Assembly: GCF_900101025.1 (NCBI RefSeq)
Contig: NZ_FMUH01000001.1
Coordinates: forward strand, 620,001 to 684,000
Length of the DNA stretch: 64,000 bases
Source of the DNA: Klenkia marina
GTDB lineage: Bacteria; Actinomycetota; Actinomycetes; Mycobacteriales; Geodermatophilaceae
Direction: 5' to 3'
Positions within the stretch are counted from its first letter, which is position 1. The number at the start of each line of letters is the position of its first letter. A program made the position numbers and the translations under genes. The notes beneath the pieces are model-generated. The model saw nothing but the letters and a program-made list of their open reading frames with translations. It ran no database searches and had not been told where the DNA came from. Below, one piece after another: positions 1 through 8,844 of this stretch.

Positions 1-243
1 GTCGAACATCGCGCCGGCCGCGTAGTGCGCCCGGTAGGCCGCGACCGCCCGGTCGACGTCGGGCAGGTCGAGCCCGAGCACGGTGGCGAAGCCGTCCTGC
101 AGCGGCGGGCCCACCATGGCGGTGAGCTGGTCGGACGTCGGCTCGGGCAGCCCCAGCCGGGCGGCGGCCACCCGGACCGAGGCGTGGATGCCCGGCGCGG
201 AGTCCACCAGCGTCCCGTCGAGGTCGAACAGCGTCAGAGGCAC
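1..243 (-). CDS. HAD-family hydrolase, N-terminal part (runs off left edge)
   Basis: The 81 visible codons start at a GTG and encode the N-terminus of a haloacid-dehalogenase-type phosphatase. Motif I, FDLDGTLVD, lies at residues 6-14, with nucleophile Asp7 and general acid Asp9. The following cap-like helices resemble phosphoglycolate-phosphatase-type proteins. The start overlaps the cobK stop by ten bases, so it is the last visible gene of the leftward def-cobL-cobM-cobK operon. The substrate cannot be read from this fragment. A role in salvaging a phosphorylated by-product is only a guess from position. Confidence 0.85.
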   Translation of the reverse strand, partial: MPLTLFDLDGTLVDSAPGIHASVRVAAARLGLPEPTSDQLTAMVGPPLQDGFATVLGLDLPDVDRAVAAYRAHYAAGAMFD

Positions 244-1007
244 GCGAGGGCCTCCTGCACCGAGGCGACCACGAGGACGCCGTCCGGGATCGGGGGGCGG
301 CGCACCAGCACCACCGGGATGCCCAGCTCGCGTGCGGCGACCAGCTTGGCCGCGGTCATGTGCCCTCCCGAGTCCTTGGTCACGACGACGTCGACGGCGT
401 GCTCCCGCATCAGGGCCAGCTCGTCGTCGACGGTGAACGGCCCGCGGGCCAGCAGCAGCACCGCCCCGGCCGGCAACGGGTCGGTCGGCGGGTCGACGCA
501 GCGCACCAGCACCCGGCCGGGCAGCCCGGCGAACGCGCCCACGCCCTGCCGGCCGGTGGTCAGGAAGACCGTGCCGTGCACCATCCCGGCGGCGTCGGCC
601 AGCGAGTCGGCCCACCGCCAGTCGTCGCCCGGGCCGGCCGTCCACCCGGGGCGCTGCAGGCGCAGCAGCCGGGTGCCGGTGGCGGTGCAGGCCCTGGCTG
701 CGTTCGCGGTCATGCCGGCGGCGAAGGGGTGGGTGGCGTCGACGACGGCGCCGGGCCGGTGCTCGCGCAACCAGGCCGCGAGCCCCTCGACCCCGCCGAA
801 CCCGCCGACCCGCACGTCGCCGTCGGGCAGCCGCGGGTCGGCCAGCCGCCCGGCCAGCGACGACACGACGTCCACGCCGTCGGCCACCAGCGCCGCGGCC
901 AGCTCGCGAGCCTCCCCCGTCCCGCCCAGCAGCAGCACGCCGGGGCGACCCCGTCGCACGGACCCGCCACGGACCTCCGAGGGGCGGGCGGCGACAGGGT
1001 CCGTCAT
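234..1007 (-). CDS. cobK: Precorrin-6A reductase
   Basis: Predicted to reduce precorrin-6A to precorrin-6B with NADPH in the oxygen-dependent (late cobalt insertion) branch of cobalamin synthesis. The 257-residue protein has the family nucleotide-binding start VLLLGGTGEA (residues 24-33) and the CobK/CbiJ signature DATHPFA (residues 90-96). The N-terminus is about 20 residues longer than the domain needs, so an internal start is possible. The ATG overlaps the cobM stop as ATGA. Placement directly after cobL and cobM fits consecutive steps of the pathway. Confidence 0.93.
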   Translation of the reverse strand: MTDPVAARPSEVRGGSVRRGRPGVLLLGGTGEARELAAALVADGVDVVSSLAGRLADPRLPDGDVRVGGFGGVEGLAAWLREHRPGAVVDATHPFAAGMTANAARACTATGTRLLRLQRPGWTAGPGDDWRWADSLADAAGMVHGTVFLTTGRQGVGAFAGLPGRVLVRCVDPPTDPLPAGAVLLLARGPFTVDDELALMREHAVDVVVTKDSGGHMTAAKLVAARELGIPVVLVRRPPIPDGVLVVASVQEALACL

Positions 1008-1744
1008 CGCGGGCGCGTCGTGGAGTACAGGTGGCTGTCGGGGAAGGCCGCGGCGGTCAGCACCGGGCCGACGACGACGACCGCCGTCCGGACGACGCCC
1101 GCCGCGGCGACCTGCTCGGCGATGTCGGCCAGTGTGCCGCGCAGCACCAGCTCGTCGTCGCGGGAGGCCCGCGCCACCACCGCCACCGCACCGTCGGGGC
1201 CGTAGTGCTCGGCCAGCTGCGGGGCCAGCTCGGCGATGCGCTGCACGGCCAGGTGCAGCACCAGCGTGGCGCCGGTGGCGGCGTAGGCGGCGAGCTCCTC
1301 CCCCGGCGGCATGGCGGTCGAGCGGGCCGACGTGCGGGTGAGGACGACGGTCTGGCCGACGCCGGGCACGGTGAGCTCCCGCTTCAACGTGGCCGCGGCG
1401 GCGGCGAAGGCGGGCACCCCGGGGACGACGTCGTAGGGCACCTCGGCGGCGTCGAGACGGCGCATCTGCTCGGCCATCGCGCTGTAGACCGACGGGTCGC
1501 CCGAGTGCAGCCGGGCGACGTCGAGGCCGGCCTCGTGCGCCCCGACGAGCTCAGCGGTGATGGCGTCGAGGTCGAGGTCGGCGGTGTCGACCAGCCGGGC
1601 GTCGGGGCGGGCGGTGTCCAGCAGCTCGCGCGGCACCAGCGCGCCGGCGTAGAGCACCACGGGGCAGGCGGCGATCAGCCGCGCCCCCCGCAACGTCATG
1701 AGGTCGGCGGCCCCGGGCCCGGCCCCGATGAAGTGGACCGTCAT
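1004..1744 (-). CDS. cobM: Precorrin-4 C(11)-methyltransferase
   Basis: SAM-dependent corrin-ring methylase that adds the C-11 methyl group to precorrin-4. The 246-residue protein has the tetrapyrrole methylase fold: FIGAGPG near residues 5-11, the SAM-contact segment HSGDPSVYSA near residue 80, and VVPGVPAFAAAAA about 25 residues later. The ATG overlaps the cobL stop, and its own stop overlaps cobK, both as ATGA, so translation is probably coupled. Length and motifs match the CobM/CbiF family. The cobL-cobM-cobK neighbours favour CobM of the aerobic pathway. Confidence 0.94.
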   Translation of the reverse strand: MTVHFIGAGPGAADLMTLRGARLIAACPVVLYAGALVPRELLDTARPDARLVDTADLDLDAITAELVGAHEAGLDVARLHSGDPSVYSAMAEQMRRLDAAEVPYDVVPGVPAFAAAAATLKRELTVPGVGQTVVLTRTSARSTAMPPGEELAAYAATGATLVLHLAVQRIAELAPQLAEHYGPDGAVAVVARASRDDELVLRGTLADIAEQVAAAGVVRTAVVVVGPVLTAAAFPDSHLYSTTRPR

Positions 1745-2958
1745 CGCGTGCCGCTCCAGATGGTCACGGGCATGGCCGCCTTCCACCCGAGGAACCCGCC
1801 GACGGGTTCGGCGCGCTGCACGGCCAACCGCACCATGGCGCCGCCGTACCGGGACTGCCAGTCGGCCAGCACGGCCTCGCTCTGCACGGTGACCGCGTTG
1901 ACCACCAACCGGCCGCCGGCCGCCAGGGCGTCCCAGCAGGCGTCGAGCAGCAGCGGCGTGGTGGCGCCGCCGCCGACGAACACGGCGTCGGGGGCGGGCA
2001 GGCCGGCGAGCGCGTCGGGCGCCCGGCCGTGCACGACCCGCAGCCCGGGGACGCCGAGCCCGGCTGCGTTGCGTGCGATGCGGGCGGCCCGCTCGGCCAC
2101 CGGCTCGACCGCCACCGCCCGGGACGACGGGTGCACCCGCATCCACTCGATGCCGATCGACCCCGAGCCCGCGCCGACGTCCCAGAGCAGCTGGCCGGGC
2201 ACCGGGGCGAGCCGGGCCAGCGTCACCGCGCGCACCTCGCTCTTGGTGAGCTGGCCGTCGTGCTCGAAGGCGTCGTCGGGCAGCCCGGGCGTCGTGGGCA
2301 GCAGCGCGGCGCCCCGGCACTCGACCGCGGTGACGACCAGCGGGTGGGCGCGGTCGACCCAGGCGGACGCCGTCCCGGTGGTCACCGACTCCTCCGGCCC
2401 GCCGAGCGCGGCGAGCACGGTGACCGTCGACTCCCCGTAGCCCCGGTCGGTGAGCAGCGCGGCCACGGCGGCCGGGGTGGCGCCGTCGGACCCCAGCACC
2501 AGCAGCCGGCGTCCGGGGTGCACGTGCGGGTGCAGCAGCTCGACCGGCCGGCCGACCAGCGACACCACCTGCGTGTCCTCCACCGCCCAGCCCAGCCGGG
2601 CGCAGGCCAGCGACACGGAGGACGGCGCGGGCAGCACCCGCACGGCGTCGGCGCCGAGCTCGCGCACCAGCGTGGTGCCGATGCCCGAGAGCATGGGGTC
2701 GCCCGAGGCCAGGACGACGACCGCACGACCGGCCAGCTCGGCGAACAGGCCGGTGATGGCCGGCACCAGCGGGGAGGGCCAGGTGCGGCGCTCGGCGGCC
2801 GACGTGGGCACGAGGTCGAGCTGCCGAGCGCTGCCGACCAGCACGTCGGCGTCCTGCACCGCGGCACGCGCGAGCGGCGAGAGGCCGTCCCAGCCGTCGG
2901 CGCCGATGCCGACCACGACGACGGGCGGGGTCCGGGGACGGGACGGGGCAGCCGTCAC
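1741..2958 (-). CDS. cobL: Precorrin-6Y C5,15-methyltransferase (decarboxylating)
   Basis: Two-domain enzyme that methylates C-5 and C-15 and decarboxylates the C-12 acetate side chain to give precorrin-8. The N-terminal CbiE-type methylase domain begins with GIGADGWDGLS near residue 17. The C-terminal CbiT-type Rossmann methyltransferase has LTKSEVRA near residues 236-243 and DVGAGSGSIGIEW near 257-270. The 405-residue length is that of the fused CobL rather than separate CbiE and CbiT. The GTG start overlaps the def stop as GTGA. Confidence 0.94.
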   Translation of the reverse strand: MTAAPSRPRTPPVVVVGIGADGWDGLSPLARAAVQDADVLVGSARQLDLVPTSAAERRTWPSPLVPAITGLFAELAGRAVVVLASGDPMLSGIGTTLVRELGADAVRVLPAPSSVSLACARLGWAVEDTQVVSLVGRPVELLHPHVHPGRRLLVLGSDGATPAAVAALLTDRGYGESTVTVLAALGGPEESVTTGTASAWVDRAHPLVVTAVECRGAALLPTTPGLPDDAFEHDGQLTKSEVRAVTLARLAPVPGQLLWDVGAGSGSIGIEWMRVHPSSRAVAVEPVAERAARIARNAAGLGVPGLRVVHGRAPDALAGLPAPDAVFVGGGATTPLLLDACWDALAAGGRLVVNAVTVQSEAVLADWQSRYGGAMVRLAVQRAEPVGGFLGWKAAMPVTIWSGTR

Positions 2959-3512
2959 GCGGGGAGGTCCCCCTGCGGGCCGGCGGCCTCGGCCAGCAGC
3001 TGCTCGCGCTGCTCGGCGGGCAGGCGGTCGACGTAGACCGTGCCGTCGAGGTGGTCGACCTCGTGCTGCAGGCAGCGGGCCGCCATGCCGGTGGCCTCGA
3101 TCGAGGTGGGGTCGCCGTGCGCGTCGACGCCGTCGACCCGGGCTCGGAAGGCGCGGTCGAGCTCGGCGTAGGGGCCGGGCACCGACAGGCAGCCCTCCTC
3201 GGTGCGCTCGACCTCGGGCTCGTCGTCGAGCGGCTCGAGGATGGTGAGCACCGGGTTGCAGACGTAGCCGACCACGTCGTTGCCGTGGGCGTCGGGGCAG
3301 TCGATGACGAACACACGGGCGTCGACGCCGATCTGGTTGGCCGCCAGGCCCACGCCGTCGGCGGCCTGCATCGAGGCGAACATGTCGAGCACCAGGTGCC
3401 GCAGGTCGCGGTCGAAGGTGGTCACGTCGGCGCAGCGCCGGTGCAGCACCGGGTTGCTGCCGTAGGTGACGATCGGCCGGGCGACGCCGTCGTAACGGCC
3501 GGGCAAGCGCAT
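2955..3512 (-). CDS. def: Peptide deformylase
   Basis: Metalloenzyme that removes the formyl group from nascent N-terminal methionine. All three family motifs are intact: GVGLAANQIG (residues 53-62), EGCLSVPG (Cys108 as metal ligand) and QHEVDHLDG (His150 and His154 ligands, catalytic Glu151). The 185-residue length is normal for actinobacteria. It is the promoter-proximal gene of the cobL-cobM-cobK operon and overlaps cobL by four bases. A TACGAT hexamer eight bases before the ATG suggests a leaderless mRNA. A deformylase in a cobalamin operon has no obvious functional logic. Confidence 0.95.
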   Translation of the reverse strand: MRLPGRYDGVARPIVTYGSNPVLHRRCADVTTFDRDLRHLVLDMFASMQAADGVGLAANQIGVDARVFVIDCPDAHGNDVVGYVCNPVLTILEPLDDEPEVERTEEGCLSVPGPYAELDRAFRARVDGVDAHGDPTSIEATGMAARCLQHEVDHLDGTVYVDRLPAEQREQLLAEAAGPQGDLPA

Positions 3513-3520
3513 GGGGGCCG

Positions 3521-3526
3521 ATCGTA
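3521..3526 (-). promoter_or_regulatory. Candidate -10 box of def-cob operon (leaderless)
   Basis: TACGAT on the minus strand, separated from the def ATG by eight bases. It fits the actinobacterial TANNNT -10 element with transcription starting at or next to the start codon. There is no Shine-Dalgarno sequence before def, as expected for leaderless translation. Confidence 0.55.
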
Positions 3527-3544
3527 GTTGGCACCATTCCGCGC

Positions 3545-4477
3545 GTGGACCTCCCGACCGCCGCCGGCCTCGCCCTGGGCTCGTTGGCCGACCAGGCGTT
3601 CGGCGACCCCCGCCGCGGGCACCCCGTCGCCGGCTTCGGCCGGGCCGCCGCCGCGCTGGAGCCGCTGACCTGGCGCGACTCCCGGACCGCCGGTGCGGGC
3701 CACTGGCTGGCCTGCGTCCTCCCGGTGGCCGGGCTCGGGGTGGCCGCCGACCGGGCCACCCGCGGCCGCCCCGTCGTCCGGGCGCTGGTCACCGGGGCCG
3801 CCACCTGGGCGGTGCTCGGCGGGACGTCGCTGGGCCGGGCCGGGGGCCGGATGTCCGAGCTGCTGGACGACCTGCCCGCCGCCCGGGCCCACCTGCCCAC
3901 GCTCGCCGGGCGCGACCCGTCGGCGCTGGGCGAGGCCGAGCTGGTGCGGGCGACGGTCGAGTCGGTCGCGGAGAACACCTCCGACGCCGCGGTCGCCCCG
4001 CTGGTCTGGGGCGCGGTGGCCGGGGTGCCGGGCCTGCTCGCCTACCGCGCCGTGAACACGCTCGACGCGATGGTCGGGTACCGCTCGGCCCGGTACGCCC
4101 GCTTCGGCTGGGCGTCCGCGCGGGCCGACGACGTCGCCAACTGGGTGCCCGCCCGGCTCACGGCGGCGCTGACCGTGGCGGTGGCGCCGCTGGTGGGCGG
4201 GTCGGCGTCCGGGGCGTGGCGCACATGGCGGCGCGATGGCGGAGCCCATCCGAGCCCGAACTCCGGCCGCTGCGAGGCCGCCGCGGCCGGCGCACTGGGC
4301 GTGCGCCTGGGCGGGCGCAACGTCTACGGCACCCGGGTGGAGGACCGCCCCACGATGGGCGACGGCCGCGCCCCCGTGCGGGCCGACGTCGGCCGGGCGG
4401 TCGCGCTGTCCCGCGCGGTGTGGACGGCGGCAGCCGCCCTCGCCGTCACCGCCCGCCTGCTGCGCCGCCGCCCCTGA
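3545..4477 (+). CDS. cobD: Adenosylcobinamide-phosphate synthase (CbiB/CobD)
   Basis: Integral membrane enzyme that attaches the aminopropanol side chain (or its phosphate) to adenosylcobyric acid. The 310-residue protein shows family landmarks: the ADQAFGDP region near residue 15, HPVAGFGR after it, the ESVAENTSDA motif near residue 139, the NTLDAMVGYR segment, the ADDVANWVPAR segment, and a late DRPTMG motif. Several hydrophobic helices are present. It starts at GTG, 32 bases from the divergent def start, so the two probably share a compact promoter region. It stands apart from the other cob operons here. Confidence 0.92.
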   Translation: MDLPTAAGLALGSLADQAFGDPRRGHPVAGFGRAAAALEPLTWRDSRTAGAGHWLACVLPVAGLGVAADRATRGRPVVRALVTGAATWAVLGGTSLGRAGGRMSELLDDLPAARAHLPTLAGRDPSALGEAELVRATVESVAENTSDAAVAPLVWGAVAGVPGLLAYRAVNTLDAMVGYRSARYARFGWASARADDVANWVPARLTAALTVAVAPLVGGSASGAWRTWRRDGGAHPSPNSGRCEAAAAGALGVRLGGRNVYGTRVEDRPTMGDGRAPVRADVGRAVALSRAVWTAAAALAVTARLLRRRP

Positions 4478-4523
4478 CCTCCGGACTCCCGACCCCCGGA
4501 TCGACGCTGGGCACCGGGCGCGG

Positions 4524-4775
4524 TCAGCGGGCGGCGCGGGGGACGAACGCGGGGGCGGGCTCGCGCGGCGCCGGCTCGCGCCCGGGCCCGGGGGCCAGCG
4601 CGGGAACGGCGCGGTGCACGACGCCGCGGGGCTGCGGCCAGCCACCGTCCCCGGGGTGGCTGCGCGGCGGGTCGGCCGGGCCTCGCCCACCCCGGACGGC
4701 GATCACCAGCGTGGTCACCGACAGGGCCGCGACCCCGAGCAGGAACAGCAGGACGAGCACTCCACCTGTGGTCAT
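4524..4775 (-). CDS. Small membrane protein, unknown
   Basis: An 83-residue protein not recognised as a named family. Residues about 5-27 form one hydrophobic helix (GGVLVLLFLLGVAALSVTTL region). The rest is basic then Pro/Ala/Arg-rich and looks disordered, with repeated PAPREPAP-like stretches. No Shine-Dalgarno sequence is obvious. It is divergent from the MocR regulator gene, 60 bases away, so it could be that regulator's target. Frame preference and the clear membrane helix support it being real, but translation is unproven. Confidence 0.5.
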   Translation of the reverse strand: MTTGGVLVLLFLLGVAALSVTTLVIAVRGGRGPADPPRSHPGDGGWPQPRGVVHRAVPALAPGPGREPAPREPAPAFVPRAAR

Positions 4776-4811
4776 GCAGCAACTGTGGCGCAGGTTGGCC
4801 TGGTCAAGCCC

Positions 4812-4840
4812 GGTCCACTGCGGCATGGTGGACCCATGCC
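4812..4840. promoter_or_regulatory. Two overlapping inverted repeats over the MocR start codon
   Basis: GGTCCAC (4812-4818) pairs perfectly with GTGGACC (4828-4834). The shifted pair GGCATGG (4822-4828) and CCATGCC (4834-4840) is also perfect and includes the ATG at 4836. The two cannot form at once. This could be an operator for the MocR protein, which often autoregulates, or a switchable RNA hairpin over the start codon. Confidence 0.45.
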
Positions 4841-6290
4841 AATCACCGCCGACCAGTCCACCCGGGTGCACGAGCTGGCGGTCCTGCTGGGCGATGCGGC
4901 CGGTCACCCGGGCCCGCGGTACGCCGCACTGGCGAACCGGGTGCAGGAGCTGCTGAGCACCGGCGCCCTCCCGGTCGGCACGCGGCTGCCGGCCGAGCGC
5001 GAGCTGGCCGAGGCCCTCGGCGTCAGCCGGGTGACCGTCGCCAGCGCCTACCGCACCCTCCGGGAAGAGGGCTACGCGCAGACCCGGCACGGCTCGGGCA
5101 CGGTCACCGAGCTGCCGCGCACGCCGGTGGTGGACTGGCCGCTGCCCCGCGACGCCGACGGGGTCATCAACCTCGCGCACGCCGCTCCCCCGGCCTCGGC
5201 GCACCTGCTGCCGGCCTACACCAGGGCGCTGGAGCTGCTGCCCGGGGCGCTCGGCGACTCGGGCTACCACCCCGACGGCCTGCCCGCCCTGCGCCAGGCG
5301 GTCGCCGACCGGTTCACCGCGCGCGGGCTGCCCACCGACCCCGACCAGGTGGTGGTCACCGCCGGCGTGATGGACGCCGTCGGCCTGGTCACCGCCGCCC
5401 TGCTGTCCCCCGGCGACCGCGTGCTGGTCGAGCACCCCACCTACCCGGGGGCGATCAAGCTGTTCGACGACCTGGGCGCCCAGCCGGTGCCGGTCGCGGT
5501 CGACCCGGCCGACCCCGACGCCCTCGTGCAGGCCGCGCACGCCGCCGCCCGGCAGAGCGCGCCGCGCATGGCCTACCTGATGCCCGACCACTCCAACCCG
5601 ACCGGCGCCACGCTCTCGGCCACCGGACGGCGCCGGTTGGCCGCCACGCTCTGGCAGCAGGGCACGGTCACCCTGGTCGACGAGGTCACCAGCGGGCTCG
5701 AGCTGGACGACGAGACCGGTGAGCCGCCGCCCTTCGCCGCCGGCGTCCCCGACACAGCCACCATCACCGTGGGCGGGCTGTCGAAGTCGGTGTGGGGCGG
5801 GCTGCGAGTGGGCTGGTTGCGCACCGACGCCGCCCTGGCTGCGCGGCTGGCCGACACCTACGCCCAGCGGCAGCTCACCGTCGGGGTGCTCGACCAGCTC
5901 ACCGCCACGTTCCTGGTCGCCGACCTGCCCCGGGTGCTGGCCGACCGCCGGGCCGAGCTGCGGGCCGCCCGCGACGTCCTCACCGCGACCCTCGCCGCGG
6001 AGCTGCCGGACTGGACGCCCTACCCCGCCACCGGCGGGCTGGCCCTGTGGTGCCGGCTGCCGGCGGGGCTGAGCTCGGCCGCGGTGGCCCGGGCGGCGCT
6101 GGTCGAGGGCGTGCGGGTGGCCGAGGGCCGGGCCTTCGGCACGGGCGCGGCGTTCGACGACCACCTGCGGCTGCCGTTCACCCGGCCGGCGGCCGAGGTG
6201 CGCGCCGCCCTCGCCGTCCTGGCCCGGGTCTCGGGGCCGCTGCGGGGCCGGGGCGACCGCACGACGTCGGCCTCGGTGCGCGCCGTCTGA
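4836..6290 (+). CDS. MocR-type PLP-dependent transcriptional regulator
   Basis: A 484-residue fusion of a GntR-type winged helix and a fold-type I aminotransferase-like domain. The DNA-binding part (about residues 25-90) includes RLPAERELAEALGVSR. The effector domain has the NPTGATLS region, an Asp-containing DEVTSGL strand and the PLP lysine in GGLSKSVWGG (Lys317). Such proteins usually sense PLP, an amino acid or an amine and control a neighbouring gene plus themselves. The divergent small membrane gene and the inverted repeats at the start codon are the local candidates. The regulon cannot be stated from sequence. Confidence 0.9.
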   Translation: MPITADQSTRVHELAVLLGDAAGHPGPRYAALANRVQELLSTGALPVGTRLPAERELAEALGVSRVTVASAYRTLREEGYAQTRHGSGTVTELPRTPVVDWPLPRDADGVINLAHAAPPASAHLLPAYTRALELLPGALGDSGYHPDGLPALRQAVADRFTARGLPTDPDQVVVTAGVMDAVGLVTAALLSPGDRVLVEHPTYPGAIKLFDDLGAQPVPVAVDPADPDALVQAAHAAARQSAPRMAYLMPDHSNPTGATLSATGRRRLAATLWQQGTVTLVDEVTSGLELDDETGEPPPFAAGVPDTATITVGGLSKSVWGGLRVGWLRTDAALAARLADTYAQRQLTVGVLDQLTATFLVADLPRVLADRRAELRAARDVLTATLAAELPDWTPYPATGGLALWCRLPAGLSSAAVARAALVEGVRVAEGRAFGTGAAFDDHLRLPFTRPAAEVRAALAVLARVSGPLRGRGDRTTSASVRAV

Positions 6291-6316
6291 GGCCCCGCCC
6301 AGGGCGGGCCGACGGC

Positions 6317-6337
6317 GCCGGGGGATGATGCCCCGGC
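6317..6337 (+). terminator. Hairpin between MocR gene and plsC
   Basis: GCCGGGG (6317-6323) pairs perfectly with CCCCGGC (6331-6337) around an eight-base loop. A second weaker GC hairpin (about 6291-6309) lies directly after the MocR stop. There is no U-tract, which is common in high-GC genomes. It could end the MocR transcript or simply structure the plsC leader. Confidence 0.35.
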
Positions 6338-6356
6338 ATCGTCGAGCTCGCGAGGG

Positions 6357-7013
6357 GTGGTCCGCAGGGTGTTCTACTTCCTCGCCAGGTTCGTGCTCCG
6401 GCCGCTGTTCATCCTCACCTGCCGGCCGACCGTGGTCGGTGCCGAGCGGGTGCCCCGCACCGGCCCGGTGCTGCTGGCGAGCAACCACCTGTCGTTCATC
6501 GACTCGATCGCGATCCCGCTCATGGCGCCCCGCAAGGTGGGCTACCTGGCCAAGGCCGAGTACTTCACCGGCACGGGCATCAAGGGCTGGCTCACCAAGA
6601 CCGTCTTCACCGCGCTGGGCGCCCGGCCCGTCGAGCGCGACTCCCAACGCGCCGCGCAGGCCGCCCTGGACACCGTGCTGCACGCGCTCAACGAGGGCGA
6701 GGCGTTCGGCATCTACCCCGAGGGCACGCGTTCGCGCGACGGCAAGCTGGCCCGCGGCAAGACCGGGGTGGCCTGGCTGGCGCTCACCGCCGACTGCCCC
6801 GTCGTCCCGGTCGCCGTGCACGGCACCGACCGCGTGCAACCGGTCGACGCGCCCTGGCCCCGCCCGGCCAAGGTGCACATCACGTTCGGCGAGCCGCTGA
6901 CCTTCCCCGAGCAGCGCGGCCAGGCCCGCCGGGGCCCCGCCCGCCGGGTCGTGACCGACCGGGTGATGGAGGCCATCCACGGGCTCTCGGGCCAGGAGAA
7001 GTCCGGCTGGTGA
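6357..7013 (+). CDS. plsC: 1-acyl-sn-glycerol-3-phosphate acyltransferase
   Basis: Membrane-associated acyltransferase expected to make phosphatidic acid from lysophosphatidate. The 218-residue protein carries the catalytic HX4D motif in NHLSFID (His44, Asp49) and the substrate-binding motif YPEGTRS near residues 119-125, plus a VPVAVHGTD strand typical of the family. An N-terminal hydrophobic segment (about residues 5-21) likely anchors it. The start is a GTG and no strong Shine-Dalgarno sequence is visible. The stop overlaps the cobQ start as GTGA, so a phospholipid gene is translationally coupled to a cobalamin gene. Confidence 0.9.
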   Translation: MVRRVFYFLARFVLRPLFILTCRPTVVGAERVPRTGPVLLASNHLSFIDSIAIPLMAPRKVGYLAKAEYFTGTGIKGWLTKTVFTALGARPVERDSQRAAQAALDTVLHALNEGEAFGIYPEGTRSRDGKLARGKTGVAWLALTADCPVVPVAVHGTDRVQPVDAPWPRPAKVHITFGEPLTFPEQRGQARRGPARRVVTDRVMEAIHGLSGQEKSGW

Positions 7014-8509
7014 GCGGCGCGCTGCTGGTCGCCGGCACCACGTCGGACGCCGGCAAGTCGGTGGTCACCGCCGGCATCTGCCGCTGGTTGGTGCGCCAGG
7101 GGGTGTCGGTGGCGCCGTTCAAGGCGCAGAACATGAGCAACAACTCCGGCGTCACGCTCGACGGCGCCGAGATCGGCCGGGCCCAGGTCTTCCAGGCCGC
7201 GGCCGCGCGGGTCGAGCCCGAGGCCGCGATGAACCCGGTGCTGCTCAAGCCCGGCGGCGAGCGCTCCAGCCAGGTCGTGGTGCTCGGCAGGGCCGTCACC
7301 GACGTCACCGCGATGAGCTACCGGGGTCTCAAGGCGCAGCTGTTCGAGCAGGTGCTGGCCTCGTTGGCCGACCTGCGCAGCCGCTTCGACGTCGTGGTCT
7401 GCGAGGGCGCCGGCTCCCCCACCGAGATCAACCTGCGCGACACCGACATCGCCAACATGGGCCTGGCCACCGCCGCGCAGCTGCCGGTCGTGGTGGTCGG
7501 CGACATCGACCGCGGCGGCGTCTTCCCCGCCCTCTACGGCACGGTCGCGCTCATGCCGCCGGGCGACCAGGCGCTGGTGGCCGGGTTCCTGGTCAACAAG
7601 TTCCGCGGCGACCCCCGGCTGCTGGCCCCCGGCCTGCACCAGCTGCGCGACCTCACCGGCCGGCCCTCGCTCGGCGTGCTGCCCTGGGTGCCCGGGCTCT
7701 GGCTGGACGTCGAGGACTCCCTCGACCTCGACGGCGACCGCGGCCCCACCCTGCCCCCGGTCGGCGAGGACGTGCTGCGGGTGTCGGTGGTGCGGCTGCC
7801 GCGGCTGTCGAACTTCACCGACCTCGACGCGTTGGCCGCCGAGCCCGGGGTGCTGGTGCGGTACGCGACCAACCCGGCCGAGCTGGCCGACGCCGACCTC
7901 GTCGTGCTCCCCGGCACCCGCTCCACCGTGTCCGACCTGGCCTGGCTGCGCGAGCGCGGGCTCGACGCGGCGATCACCCGCCGGGCCACCGAGGGCCGGC
8001 CGGTGCTGGGCATCTGCGGCGGCCACCAGATGCTGGCCCGCACCATCACCGACGAGGTCGAGTCCCGCGCCGGGTCGGTGCCGGGCCTGGGCCTGCTGCC
8101 CACCGACGTGGTGTTCGCCCGCGAGAAGACGTTGGCCCGGCCGACCGGCTCGTGGCGAGGCCACCCGGTGACCGCCTACGAGATCCACCACGGCGTGGTC
8201 ACCCCCGACGCCGGCGAGCCCTTCCTGGACGGGGTCCGGGTCGGCGCGGTCAGCGGGACGACGTGGCACGGCGCGCTGGAGAACGACGGGTTCCGCCGGG
8301 CCTTCCTCGCCGACGTCGCGGCCACCACCGGACGCCGGTTCACCGTCGCCCCCGACACCGACTTCGCCGCGGTGCGGGAGGCGCGCCTGGACGCCCTGGG
8401 CGACCTGGTCGCCGAGCACGCCGACACCGACGCGCTGTGGCGGCTCGTCGAGCAGGGCGCGCCGCCCGGGTTGCCGATGCTGCCCCCGGGGGCAGGCTGG
8501 ACGGCGTGA
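7010..8509 (+). CDS. cobQ: Adenosylcobyric acid synthase (glutamine-hydrolysing)
   Basis: Amidates carboxylates b, d, e and g of adenosylcobyrinic acid a,c-diamide using glutamine and ATP. The 499-residue length is typical. The N-terminal dethiobiotin-synthase-like ATPase starts with GTTSDAGKS (Lys16 in the P-loop). The family segments [20 protein letters not shown] and [11 protein letters not shown] follow. The C-terminal class I glutamine amidotransferase-like domain has its nucleophile in ICGGHQML (Cys339) and His in YEIHHG. It overlaps plsC upstream and a small membrane gene downstream, each by four bases. Confidence 0.95.
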   Translation: MSGALLVAGTTSDAGKSVVTAGICRWLVRQGVSVAPFKAQNMSNNSGVTLDGAEIGRAQVFQAAAARVEPEAAMNPVLLKPGGERSSQVVVLGRAVTDVTAMSYRGLKAQLFEQVLASLADLRSRFDVVVCEGAGSPTEINLRDTDIANMGLATAAQLPVVVVGDIDRGGVFPALYGTVALMPPGDQALVAGFLVNKFRGDPRLLAPGLHQLRDLTGRPSLGVLPWVPGLWLDVEDSLDLDGDRGPTLPPVGEDVLRVSVVRLPRLSNFTDLDALAAEPGVLVRYATNPAELADADLVVLPGTRSTVSDLAWLRERGLDAAITRRATEGRPVLGICGGHQMLARTITDEVESRAGSVPGLGLLPTDVVFAREKTLARPTGSWRGHPVTAYEIHHGVVTPDAGEPFLDGVRVGAVSGTTWHGALENDGFRRAFLADVAATTGRRFTVAPDTDFAAVREARLDALGDLVAEHADTDALWRLVEQGAPPGLPMLPPGAGWTA

Positions 8510-8844
8510 GAGCAGCCAGGGTCCTCGTCGTCGCGCTGTCCGGGCTGCTCGGGCTGGCCGGTGCGGTGCTCGCCGTCGTGTCGTTCCTCGACGGCGACGT
8601 GCCCCTCGGGGTGCTGTGGGGGTTCGTGGCCGTCGCCGGGGCGTGGTCGGTCGTGCAGGAGGCCCGCCGGGGCGACCGCGCCGCGGCGTCGGCGGCCGCG
8701 GCGGCCGACTGGCCGCCCGAGCGGGTGCACGCGACGGTCGGCGGGGTCGAGGGCGAGGTGCAGCAGGTCCGCGCCCTGCGCCGGGCCGACCCCGCCCTCG
8801 GCCTGGCCGACGCAGCCGCCCTGGTGCGGGGGCTCCGTGGCTGA
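8506..8844 (+). CDS. Small two-helix membrane protein, unknown
   Basis: A 112-residue protein, not recognised. Two hydrophobic helices (about residues 5-24 and 31-46) are followed by an Ala/Arg-rich segment and a charged soluble tail ending in repeated [10 protein letters not shown]-like helices. The GTG overlaps the cobQ stop as GTGA, and the end overlaps the DUF1810 gene by eight bases, which supports it as a real operon member. No enzymatic motif is visible. Any link to cobalamin is positional only. Confidence 0.62.
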   Translation: MRAARVLVVALSGLLGLAGAVLAVVSFLDGDVPLGVLWGFVAVAGAWSVVQEARRGDRAAASAAAAADWPPERVHATVGGVEGEVQQVRALRRADPALGLADAAALVRGLRG

